Shown one piece after another: positions 34,591 through 42,403 of a stretch of DNA of 64,000 bases (position 1 is the first letter of the stretch; each line of letters opens with the position of its first letter). The notes under the pieces are model-generated. The model had not been told where the DNA came from. It was given only the letters and a program-made list of their open reading frames with translations, and did not search any database. The DNA lies in the NCBI RefSeq assembly GCF_021183825.1, contig NZ_CP089211.1:1364001-1428000 (forward strand), written 5' to 3'. This DNA is from Sinomicrobium kalidii. Its GTDB lineage: Bacteria; Bacteroidota; Bacteroidia; Flavobacteriales; Flavobacteriaceae. A program made the position numbers and the translations under genes.

Positions 34591-34774
34591 TACCACTTCC
34601 TTCTTCAGGGGAGACCGGGCAGTCTTATGGTATACCGTGATCGACGGTGAAATCGAGTTTTTTACATTTCCGTGGATACACCCCGTAAGCAAAAAGGCGC
34701 TAAAGCCGGTAACTCCTTATATTTCAGAAATGTACATTCCGGAGGCACGGCACATCAAAATTGAAGAACGCTAA
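34577..34774 (+). pseudogene. Out-of-frame continuation of the preceding gene
   Basis: Read in the frame one base after the A8 tract, residues IAITDTTSFFRGDRAVLWYT, then GEIEFFTFPWIHPVS and EMYIPEARHIKIEER follow without interruption to a stop at 34774. The composition is that of a soluble globular domain and not a chance frame. It follows directly from the sequence before the tract (VLEKFKK), so it is the original C-terminus of the gene at 34066. Confidence 0.6.
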
Positions 34775-34831
34775 GGCGGTTGCCCCGGCCCATGGCAATC
34801 CCGGATACGGTTTTTGCACGGCAACAGGACA

Positions 34832-34909
34832 TAGAATTTATTCTACGGACTGTTCGAATTAGTTCTATGCCCCGGAGAAAGGCCCCCAGGGGAAAATAGC
34901 CTAATTTCA
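34832..34909 (+). promoter_or_regulatory. Promoter with double TAGAAYNNRTTCTA array (array C)
   Basis: TAGAATTTATTCTA (34832-34845) and TCGAATTAGTTCTA (34854-34867), 8 bp apart (22-bp pitch), are followed 34 nt later by the -7-like TAATTTCA (34902-34909). The predicted start near 34917 is about 42 nt before the small membrane protein at 34959. Confidence 0.65.
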
Positions 34910-34958
34910 CAGCACTTAAAAATCCGGAAAAGATTGTGGAAACCTTATTTTTTTATCG

Positions 34959-35144
34959 ATGAGAAAAATACTGACTCTGGCAGGAGTTGTTATATCCATC
35001 TATTCCATAACAACTATTCTGGGGTATGTCTTTGAATATCGCACCATAGCAACTAACGGAACAGGCTATGTGTGGGGAAATTTTATTTTGTTGCTCATAG
35101 GCTTTGTACTGATACTCTATGCCAGGGGTATTGCAGACAAATAG
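34959..35144 (+). CDS. Small two-helix membrane protein
   Basis: The protein has 61 residues: MRKILTLAGVVISIYSITTI forms helix 1, a short polar loop (EYRTIATNGTGYVWG) follows, then helix 2 (FILLLIGFVLILY) and the tail ARGIADK. No family is recognised. The gene is real in appearance: it has its own promoter with a double palindrome array (array C) at a fixed distance, and good start context. Since the same array drives an adhesin operon, a TM2 protein and a sensor kinase, it may belong to an envelope-related regulon. Confidence 0.65.
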   Translation: MRKILTLAGVVISIYSITTILGYVFEYRTIATNGTGYVWGNFILLLIGFVLILYARGIADK

Positions 35145-35239
35145 CCGTAACAAGGCCCTGACACAACGTATAAAAAACGAATTGCAAACAACCAACCGTT
35201 GATTCCTGAAGTCCCGGAGCAGGCTTTTGGGAAATTTGG

Positions 35240-35319
35240 CCGCCCTGCGAACCCCGTTTAATGCAGGGACAAACTCCGGGATATTCGGGAATTACTTACA
35301 GGGCGGAAAACCCTGTTTT
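35240..35319 (+). promoter_or_regulatory. Possible attenuator in the parA leader
   Basis: CCGCCCTG (35240-35247) can pair with CAGGGCGG (35299-35306), while CCCTGC can instead pair with GCAGGG (35263-35268), and ACAGGG (35298-35303) can pair with CCCTGT (35311-35316) followed by T4. The stems are mutually exclusive, like terminator and antiterminator. It lies just before the ParA start codon. Confidence 0.35.
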
Positions 35320-35337
35320 ACTTAAACACATTATTAT

Positions 35338-36117
35338 ATGGGTAAGATCATAGCTATTGCAAATCAGAAAGGCGGGGTGGGGAAAACCACCACCTCGGTA
35401 AACCTGGCAGCTTCACTTGGGGTTCTGGAAAAAAAGGTATTACTTATAGACGCAGATCCCCAGGCCAACGCCACTTCCGGACTGGGAATTTCGGTAGATG
35501 ATGTGGATACGGGTACCTATCAGCTACTGGAACACACCGTGAAAGCAAAAGACGCCATTATCCGGACCGGGTCGCCTAACGTAGACCTGATCCCGGCCCA
35601 CATAGACCTTGTAGCCATAGAAATAGAACTGGTGGATAAGGAAAGAAGAGAGTACATGTTTAAAGGAGCCCTCGACGGGGTTGAAGACCGGTATGATTAC
35701 ATTCTCATAGATTGTGCACCGTCCCTGGGATTGCTTACGCTGAACGCACTTATTGCATCACACTCCGTTATCATTCCCATTCAGTGTGAATACTTTGCGC
35801 TGGAAGGCCTCGGGAAACTGCTTTCCACCATTAAAAGCGTGCAGAGATCACATAATCCCCAACTGGATATTGAAGGAATGCTGCTCACCATGTACGATTC
35901 CAGGCTCCGGTTATCCAACCAGGTGGTGGAAGAAGTACGCCAACATTTCAGCGACATGATCTTCGACACCATTGTGCAACGCAACATACGGCTCAGTGAA
36001 GCCCCGAGTTACGGCGAAAGTATTATCAATTACGATGCCACCAGTAAAGGTGCAGCAAGCTACCTGAGCCTGGCTCACGAAATTATCAGTAACAACATCA
36101 CGGCAGCACAACAGTAA
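35338..36117 (+). CDS. parA: ParA/Soj-type chromosome partitioning ATPase
   Basis: The protein has 259 residues, the normal length of chromosomal Soj. The deviant Walker A is KGGVGKTTTSVNLAA (residues about 10-24) with the ParA signature lysine; Walker A' is IDADPQANATSGLG; Walker B is YILIDCAPSLGLLTLNAL; and QRNIRLSEAPSYGESI is the conserved C-terminal motif. In flavobacteria parA is usually followed by parB; here 592 bp without a gene and a dispersed repeat follow, then genes on the other strand, so no parB partner is adjacent. It drives ATP-dependent positioning of ParB-bound origins. The leader contains mutually exclusive hairpins. Confidence 0.93.
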   Translation: MGKIIAIANQKGGVGKTTTSVNLAASLGVLEKKVLLIDADPQANATSGLGISVDDVDTGTYQLLEHTVKAKDAIIRTGSPNVDLIPAHIDLVAIEIELVDKERREYMFKGALDGVEDRYDYILIDCAPSLGLLTLNALIASHSVIIPIQCEYFALEGLGKLLSTIKSVQRSHNPQLDIEGMLLTMYDSRLRLSNQVVEEVRQHFSDMIFDTIVQRNIRLSEAPSYGESIINYDATSKGAASYLSLAHEIISNNITAAQQ

Positions 36118-36242
36118 AGGCACCCCGCAATTCTTTTCACTTCTGAAACACGGCACAAAACAGCCCTGTTTTGTTCGGAGGCCCTGTACCTAACTCTCAA
36201 AACGCAGCGCATCGGGGAACAAACCCATCTGGCGGGATTAAA

Positions 36243-36709
36243 ATGGATCAGGATCAAATCAAAGATTGTTGGGGTTTTTCGCTTGTTGTAAGTTTCCCGT
36301 TTTGGTTTTGCCACGAATACACGAATGTTTTTTGAATTGAATGTTGTATATGAGGCCGATATATCGCGAACCCGGGATCGTTTCCGATTTCCTGCCTGCC
36401 CTCATTTACAAAAAAACAAACCACGCTGTATTGAAAGGTACAGCGGTTTTGGGAGGCTGTGACATTGTATTTTAGTTTTTTGGTTATTCAGTTATTTAGG
36501 CATCACGCATGAACTCAATAACCTGTCGTTAACCTGTTAACCCAACAACAAGACTATAATTTTGCTGCAATAAATGCCCTTTAATCGAGGCCAATACGAA
36601 CACTGTAACAAAAAGGAACTATTTTATCAACACAAGTCATACCTCTTATGTCCTGCTGTCTTAGTCTGAACGAACCCCAGCAATGTCCACAACTTTCAGG
36701 ATTGATCCA
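36243..36709 (+). repeat. Dispersed intergenic repeat, copy B
   Basis: The stretch matches 18224-18560 in inverted orientation over most of its length, and includes extra segments absent from copy A (for instance CTGTATTGAAAGGTACAGCG at 36428-36447). A piece of that extra segment recurs at 61868-61900. Ends read TGGATCAGGATC and CAGGATTGATCCA. It fills almost the whole gap after parA and stops at the next gene. Confidence 0.75.
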
Positions 36710-37108
36710 TTAAAATTCCGTAGGAAGAAGCAGGGTACGGCCTATAAAATAAAAACACATGGAAAACCCGGGAGTTACAGGCACATGCACATTGGCGGGA
36801 ACCCTGATCTTTTTCAGAAGCTCCCTGCTCCTTTTGCAGTATTCTATCCAGCAATCGTTATTGCGCCCCCTGCAAAGTCGTATAACTATAAACTCGTCTT
36901 CCCTTGACAATGCAAATGCCCGCATGGCCATATCCAGGAAAAGCTTGTGCTCTTCAAAAAGGGACATCGCATATTTTATACCATCGGTATAATAAAACGG
37001 AAAATCGGGATGCAGGTTTAATCCGCCCGAACTCTTAAAGTTCTCTATCTTCTCCCGGACAACCTTACTTTTACTTTCTTCTTTTATATAATGTGCCAAT
37101 ACCTCCAT
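36710..37108 (-). CDS. Hypothetical protein in a two-gene unit
   Basis: The protein has 132 residues, starting MEVLAHYIKEESKSKVVREK. Recognisable features: a helical start, FPFYYTDGIKYAMSLFEEHKLF in the middle, a strand-rich core (DEFIVIRLCRGRNNDCWIEYC) and a hydrophobic end (PGFSMCFYFIGRTLLL). No family is recognised. It starts 4 bp after the stop of the 101-residue protein upstream, so the two are probably co-translated. Its end abuts the dispersed repeat copy B, and its last residues may have been altered by that. Confidence 0.5.
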   Translation of the reverse strand: MEVLAHYIKEESKSKVVREKIENFKSSGGLNLHPDFPFYYTDGIKYAMSLFEEHKLFLDMAMRAFALSREDEFIVIRLCRGRNNDCWIEYCKRSRELLKKIRVPANVHVPVTPGFSMCFYFIGRTLLLPTEF

Positions 37109-37112
37109 AAAT

Positions 37113-37418
37113 TCAAACGAGTTTTACCCTGCAAACGGAAACCATGTTATTGTGAAAATCTATTTCCAGGTAAATTTTGTAAGGCAGGCTTTTTATGTCC
37201 CGCACAAAATATTTCCATTGATCCACATGGTAATGATTGTATTCGTCGCCCAGAAGTTCCACGACTTCCTCCTTCGACTTTGACAGCAACACCCCGCCTT
37301 CCAGGATGTTTTTCAGGTGAGATATGCGTTGCTCCCTCCTGTTTTTCCACAATGAACTTTCAAATGAGCAGTGTTTGACTCGCAATAAAAGCATGACATA
37401 TTTGCAAAATACTGACAT
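37113..37418 (-). CDS. Hypothetical protein with BamE/SmpA-like domain pattern
   Basis: The protein has 101 residues. After a basic helical start (RVKHCSFESSLWKNRREQRIS) comes HLKNILEGGVLLSKSKEEVVELLGDE, then WKYFVRDI and YKIYLEIDFHNNMVSVCRVKL. This matches the helix-strand layout of small proteins with a BamE/SmpA-like fold (L-x-G-x-S-x-x-E-V-x-x-L-L-G), here without signal peptide or lipobox. Function unknown. It is first in a two-gene minus-strand unit, the second gene being 4 bp downstream. Confidence 0.6.
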   Translation of the reverse strand: MSVFCKYVMLLLRVKHCSFESSLWKNRREQRISHLKNILEGGVLLSKSKEEVVELLGDEYNHYHVDQWKYFVRDIKSLPYKIYLEIDFHNNMVSVCRVKLV

Positions 37419-37711
37419 CTCTTAATTTTTTCTGTTTATTGAAGTCCTGTTGTTCACACTAAAAAAAATTACTCAATCCTCTGTTCCTGTTGTGTATTTT
37501 CGTCTTGCTGTCCCGGGATAGTGCCGGGAAAAGAAAACCGGACAGAACAGTTTTTCCCATATTCGCAGTTCACAAGTTCGTTTTAAGCCCCCCGGCAAAA
37601 GGATCTCTTCCGGAGGGGCTTATCTAAACACTTGATTATGATATTAGGAAACGCTGTATTAACGTCGATATAAAAGTAGCAGCTATCTTTATTCTCCCAT
37701 AAAAAAAGACG

Positions 37712-37810
37712 TAGAACTAATGCCTTTCCCATGTAGAATAAATTCATTTTAAATGTAGAATAAGTTCTAAATATCGCGGGTGATTATTATTATTTTTTTT
37801 CGTATACTTG
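37712..37810 (+). promoter_or_regulatory. Promoter with triple TAGAAYNNRTTCTA array (array D)
   Basis: TAGAACTAATGCCT (37712-37725), TAGAATAAATTCAT (37734-37747) and TAGAATAAGTTCTA (37756-37769) stand at 22-bp pitch; the proximal copy is the best match. TATACTTG (37803-37810) follows after 33 nt. The predicted start near 37818 leaves a leader of about 155 nt before the propeller kinase. The rest of the 37419-37972 gap has no gene. Confidence 0.65.
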
Positions 37811-37972
37811 TAGGCCTCAAATCATAATTATTATAACTTACATTTAATCAGGATTTTATGACTGTTTTATAGGATTTAAAGAGCATAAAACAGATGTTTT
37901 ACCATACCTGATAAGCAAAATCTTAAAGCCCGCAAATTTCACATAATCTCTTAGAATTCCCCTCTGATTCTA

Positions 37973-40900
37973 ATGCGACTTACGTTGATCATCCTTTTTA
38001 ATCTGTCCCACCTGATATCCTATTGCTGCCAAATCCGCAATCATCCCGACCAAGAGTATGGTATCAGCTGGTATACCGATAGTGACGGATTACCACAGAA
38101 CAGCGTAAAACAAATATTCAGAGACACCTATGGCTTTATCTGGTTGCTCACCCAAAACGGTCTGGTGCGTTATGACGGAAGAAACTTCAGGGTGTTTAAT
38201 TCCGAAAATACCGCCATACACAACAACCGCATGACCTTTGCCGAAGGAAATCCGGGAAGGGACAGCATTTTTGTCCACAATGATTTTGACGAAATGCTCC
38301 TGATCTCCAAAAGAACTGCTAAATCGTTTAACAACAAACCTTCTTCCTCCGCTTTATTACCCGCAATTCCGGGCCCGCCGGATATCAGGGGACAGTGTTA
38401 CACCATACCCGCATCGGGCAACACCGCCTATTCGGTGGGCAATGATACCGTAGTTTATCACACGCCCGAAAAGGTTGTATACAAACTGCGCTTTCCTCAC
38501 AACGAGCCCCGGCATTTCTTTACCATCGGCAATACCTTATACTACCTGGAAAATAACGGGCGTTATGCCACGATACACAACGGCAGGGTCTTTCTCAGAG
38601 AGACAGAAGTTCCGAAAGAGGACATTACAGGCATTATTCACAACAGGATCGCCGGGCAAACCTTTGTACACACACAAAAAGACCTGTACGTACTTCAAAA
38701 AAGCACTTACGGGATCCATCTGAAATGCATACTGAAAGATTTCGATTTCAGTGCTGAAAACAGCATCCTATCCGTCTATTACGACCCGTTTTTGCAACAC
38801 ATTTACCTGGGAAGTGCCACCAGGGGCATGAGTATTATAAAAAAATACGATTTCAGGAGCATCAATATCCCCGGAACGAGCAGGGTACAGTACGCGCTTA
38901 CAAAATACAGTCCGGACAAGGTGCTCACGGCCACGGGGGCGCTTATTGACCTAAGCACTATTTCCGGAAAAAAATTAAATATCCCCCGGAAGAGTGACAA
39001 ATACAGTGTGATTACAGACCGGAAAGGAGACATCTGGACCAAAGACAGGAACATACTGTACCGGTTCAAAAAAGAAACGGCATATCGGGAATACGAACAG
39101 TGGAAACTTCCGCATAAGATCGAACAACTGTATAAGGGTAAGGATAACCGGATATGGATTGCCGTGCACCTCAATGACGAAAAGCGGCTTGCTTCCAAAG
39201 GGGCCCTCTATTATATCGACCCTTCCCGCCCCGGCAGTGCTCCGAAAAACTACAAAACACTGGATTTCAACGTGTGCTATATGCTGCAAACCACCAACAA
39301 TACCTTGTGGCTGGGAAGTTTCAAGGGATTGTATAAAATGGATTTACGGAGCAAAGAAACCGGCCGGATCACAGGGCTCTACACCAAGCACATAAAAAGC
39401 CTTTACGCTTCAGATCCGCAGGAGATCTGGATCACCACCTCCACAAACGGTATATTTTTGTACAAGGACGGTACACTTACCGGTTTCCCGGCAGACCGGA
39501 AGGGATATATGCTTTCCTCGCACTGTATCGTAGAAGATAATCTGGGTTACCTATGGATAACCACAAGTAAAGGCCTGTTCCAGGTGTCCAAAAAGAAAAT
39601 GCTGGATTACGCGTCGGGCCGGATGAAACAGGTCTATTATCATTATTACAATAAAAACTCCGGGTTTCTGTCTAACGAATTCAACGGGGGCTGCGAACCC
39701 TGCGGCATTAAACTGGACAACGGCTACCTCGCATTCCCTTCCCTGAACGGAATTGTTGTATTTAACCCCGCAGAGATAAAGCCCAACCTTCCCAACAAAA
39801 CCATTTATATCGACGAGGTCCGCAGCAGTGACCACATCCTGCCCGTAGACCGGGACACCCTGGTCCTCAAACGCGATTTCGGCCGGGTGCATATTTCGCT
39901 GGCCACTCCTTATTTTGACAATCCGTACAACCTGAACATGGAATTCAAACTGGAGGAAGAAAACAATAAAAACTGGGAATATGTGGAAAACGGAAAAACC
40001 ATAACCTTTTCCCAGCTGCCTCCGGGAAAACACACCCTCATCATACGAAAAATGAACAGTTTCTACTCGCATTATATCCATAAGCGAATAACACTTATCG
40101 TCCCTCCCTATTTTTGGGAAACCGACTGGTTTTATGTGCTTTTATGCCTCTCTGTCCCGGTGATCATATTTTACAGTATAAAACTGCGCATAAAATACGT
40201 ACGTTATAAAAACGCCCTTCTGAAAAGGAAAATCATCGAAAACACACGCCAGCTGCGCAATACCATAAGCACCCTGAGGGTTACCAAAGACAAACTGAAA
40301 CAACACACCGCCATACAGGAGAAGCTCATAGCTTCCATAAGCCATGATATTCGCAGTCCCCTGCGTTTTATGGTCGATACCGGCGAATACCTCTATGCCA
40401 ATTACGATACGGGCAATAAAAAGATGATCCGCGAAGGCATCCGGTCCATGTACAACGCATCGGTGAAAATACACGAATTCATAAGCGAACTTCTCGATTA
40501 CAGCAAGGCACGCATTTACGAAGGTAAGCAGAACACGCCCCAGGAAAGCTACGACCTGCAAAAACTGGTCCTGGAAAAAATAAGCCTGTTTACGGAAATC
40601 GCCAACTCACAAAGAACGGGGATATACAATTATGTGCCCTACAATTTTACGATCGCGGTAAACAAACACCTGCTGTCCATCATTATACACAACCTCCTGG
40701 ACAATGCGGTAAAGCATACCCATAACGGTAAAATAACCCTGTATTCCTTTACACGCGAGCGAAAGACCCATATTGTCATAGAAGATACCGGTAAAGGAAT
40801 TCCCCAAAAACAACTGCGGTATTACCAATCCCTTATAAATCCGAACGAAGAAGAAGACACAACAGCCCACATCAGTCCCAACAACAGCCTGGGGATCAAA

Positions 40901-41005
40901 ATTATCCTGGACCTGCTCATTATACTCAACGGAAAGATTGACATTAAAAGTACGGTCAACAAAGGTACCAGGATCACGCTTATCTTTCCCTCCGAGGCCA
41001 GTTGA
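37973..41005 (+). CDS. Propeller (Reg_prop/Y_Y_Y) sensor histidine kinase
   Basis: The protein has 1,010 residues. The signal sequence is about 1-20. Residues about 35-630 carry Reg_prop beta-propeller repeats (GLPQNSVKQIFRDTYGFIWL, NTLWLGSFKGLYKMD, LGYLWITTSKGLF). Residues about 640-715 are a Y_Y_Y domain (YFDNPYNLNMEFKLEE, LPPGKHTLIIRK). One membrane helix is near 725-745, then a HisKA domain with the phosphoacceptor His791 in ASISHDIRSPLRFMV, and an HATPase domain (IHNLLDNAVKHTHNG, IEDTGKGIP). The C-terminus has no receiver or AraC domain, unlike hybrid HTCS proteins, so it needs a separate regulator, none adjacent. Periplasmic sensing of an unknown ligand; transcription probably under array D. 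Confidence 0.92.
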   Translation: MRLTLIILFNLSHLISYCCQIRNHPDQEYGISWYTDSDGLPQNSVKQIFRDTYGFIWLLTQNGLVRYDGRNFRVFNSENTAIHNNRMTFAEGNPGRDSIFVHNDFDEMLLISKRTAKSFNNKPSSSALLPAIPGPPDIRGQCYTIPASGNTAYSVGNDTVVYHTPEKVVYKLRFPHNEPRHFFTIGNTLYYLENNGRYATIHNGRVFLRETEVPKEDITGIIHNRIAGQTFVHTQKDLYVLQKSTYGIHLKCILKDFDFSAENSILSVYYDPFLQHIYLGSATRGMSIIKKYDFRSINIPGTSRVQYALTKYSPDKVLTATGALIDLSTISGKKLNIPRKSDKYSVITDRKGDIWTKDRNILYRFKKETAYREYEQWKLPHKIEQLYKGKDNRIWIAVHLNDEKRLASKGALYYIDPSRPGSAPKNYKTLDFNVCYMLQTTNNTLWLGSFKGLYKMDLRSKETGRITGLYTKHIKSLYASDPQEIWITTSTNGIFLYKDGTLTGFPADRKGYMLSSHCIVEDNLGYLWITTSKGLFQVSKKKMLDYASGRMKQVYYHYYNKNSGFLSNEFNGGCEPCGIKLDNGYLAFPSLNGIVVFNPAEIKPNLPNKTIYIDEVRSSDHILPVDRDTLVLKRDFGRVHISLATPYFDNPYNLNMEFKLEEENNKNWEYVENGKTITFSQLPPGKHTLIIRKMNSFYSHYIHKRITLIVPPYFWETDWFYVLLCLSVPVIIFYSIKLRIKYVRYKNALLKRKIIENTRQLRNTISTLRVTKDKLKQHTAIQEKLIASISHDIRSPLRFMVDTGEYLYANYDTGNKKMIREGIRSMYNASVKIHEFISELLDYSKARIYEGKQNTPQESYDLQKLVLEKISLFTEIANSQRTGIYNYVPYNFTIAVNKHLLSIIIHNLLDNAVKHTHNGKITLYSFTRERKTHIVIEDTGKGIPQKQLRYYQSLINPNEEEDTTAHISPNNSLGIKIILDLLIILNGKIDIKSTVNKGTRITLIFPSEAS

Positions 41006-41271
41006 TCTTCATTCCCGGGTATTCCCGCCTGTTTTCTTACTTTTAATGCAAGCTCAATCTGTTTTTGAATAATAATCGGCAACTTGTCTTAACGCTGTCA
41101 GGAGCGTAGTCGAATGGCCCCGGGGTAAACGGTTATGTTTTTTTAAACTCCCCCTGCATTTAAAAACGATGGTTTGAAACCCTGTTTTACCAGGCAGGCC
41201 GAAAATTGTCCGGGTATCTCCATTAAGTTCCCGCAAAAAATTACTGCCGTAACAGACCAGTGAATACAAAA

Positions 41272-41306
41272 AACAACGCTTCCCTTGGGGGAAGGGAAGC
41301 GTTGTT
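41272..41306 (-). terminator. Strong terminator downstream of gldN
   Basis: AACAACGCTTCCC (41272-41284) pairs perfectly with GGGAAGCGTTGTT (41294-41306); on the minus strand it is followed by TTTTTTG. It closes the gldKLMN transcript, 70 bp after the gldN stop. The rest of 41006-41375 holds no gene. Confidence 0.9.
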
Positions 41307-41375
41307 ACAGTAAGCGTAAGTAACTATAATGTTCAAGATAACATTACGGGGGTGATGAAAACCTTAATTTTTTTA

Positions 41376-42275
41376 TCAGTTTGTCCAGATATCTTCCTCA
41401 AAACCTCTTATTTCCTCTTTTATTCTCCGGCCTTCCAGCAACTGAAACAAGGAATTATCCGCAATATAGTCCTTGATCTCCCTGTCGCCGTGTACATTAT
41501 CTTCCTTATAAATAGTAGCGTGGAACCTTCTCGTATTCAAAAGCGTGTCAAAAGACAGGGGTGCGGCAGAGTTTTTATTATTGAATGCCTTCGCTTCATG
41601 GAGTATTTGCCTCGCGCTGGGATACCACACCCAGAATAACTCCACAAGGTTGGAACCGTCGCTCACCCCCGAGTCAATAAAATTAACATCGGGCGCCACC
41701 GGTGCTATGGCCAGTAAACGGTATTTCAACTCTCCCTGGCGCTTGTCAAAATACCATACCCCTTTGATACGGTATTCGACAATGTCTGCCGCAGTAATAT
41801 CTCTTTTGTCAATATACTGGGGAGACACCTGTTCCCCGGCGTTCAGTTGTTCATAACCCAGGTCTGTAGTATCAATCTTTGAAAGTGTGGCTTCCAGGTC
41901 TTTAAATTCCCTTTTTTCCGTAAAATAAGAGTCCACGTAAATGTCTGTAAGCACACTATCCTTAATAGCGGTTACCAGAACGTCGTACAATGACTTCCTG
42001 TTGGATTCCCTTATGGGTTCTATGGGATAGTAAAGCGAAAAGTTCACTCTTTCGTCGAGATCTATGACCTCCCAGGTCATTTTAGACCACATTACGTCAC
42101 GGTCGTCTACATAGCCGTAGTCCATGGGGGCATCGTTGTCTGCTTCCTTTTGTCGCTCTGTTTTAACTCCGATTTCTTCCGGCTTTTTTGCATTGAGCAG
42201 GTTAGCCTGTCCGAAGGAGAAATGGGAACATATACCAAAGAGCAAGGAAAGTGGGATAGTAACTCTCCAATTCAT
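41376..42275 (-). CDS. gldN: T9SS/gliding motility protein GldN
   Basis: The protein has 299 residues with a signal peptide (MNWRVTIPLSLLFGICSHFSFGQ). The body contains the GldN/PorN pattern DDRDVMWSKMTWEVIDLDERVN and NFSLYYPIEP, then a strand-rich C-terminus (VEYRIKGVWYFDKRQGELKYRLLAIAPV, LFWVWYPSARQILHEA). GldN is periplasmic and joins GldK in the ring-shaped complex under the outer membrane that the GldLM motor drives. It is the last gene of gldKLMN, 128 bp after gldM, and ends at a strong terminator. Confidence 0.95.
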   Translation of the reverse strand: MNWRVTIPLSLLFGICSHFSFGQANLLNAKKPEEIGVKTERQKEADNDAPMDYGYVDDRDVMWSKMTWEVIDLDERVNFSLYYPIEPIRESNRKSLYDVLVTAIKDSVLTDIYVDSYFTEKREFKDLEATLSKIDTTDLGYEQLNAGEQVSPQYIDKRDITAADIVEYRIKGVWYFDKRQGELKYRLLAIAPVAPDVNFIDSGVSDGSNLVELFWVWYPSARQILHEAKAFNNKNSAAPLSFDTLLNTRRFHATIYKEDNVHGDREIKDYIADNSLFQLLEGRRIKEEIRGFEEDIWTN

Positions 42276-42403
42276 AATTTATACATGTTTTTATGATTTA
42301 AGAAACAATAGTATCATACTGTGCAAGCTACAGCAGGTAACCCGGCTTGCACAGTTGATTTAAACGGTCATTCGAAAATTCAGCGTTCTGAATCCGACCC
42401 GTA

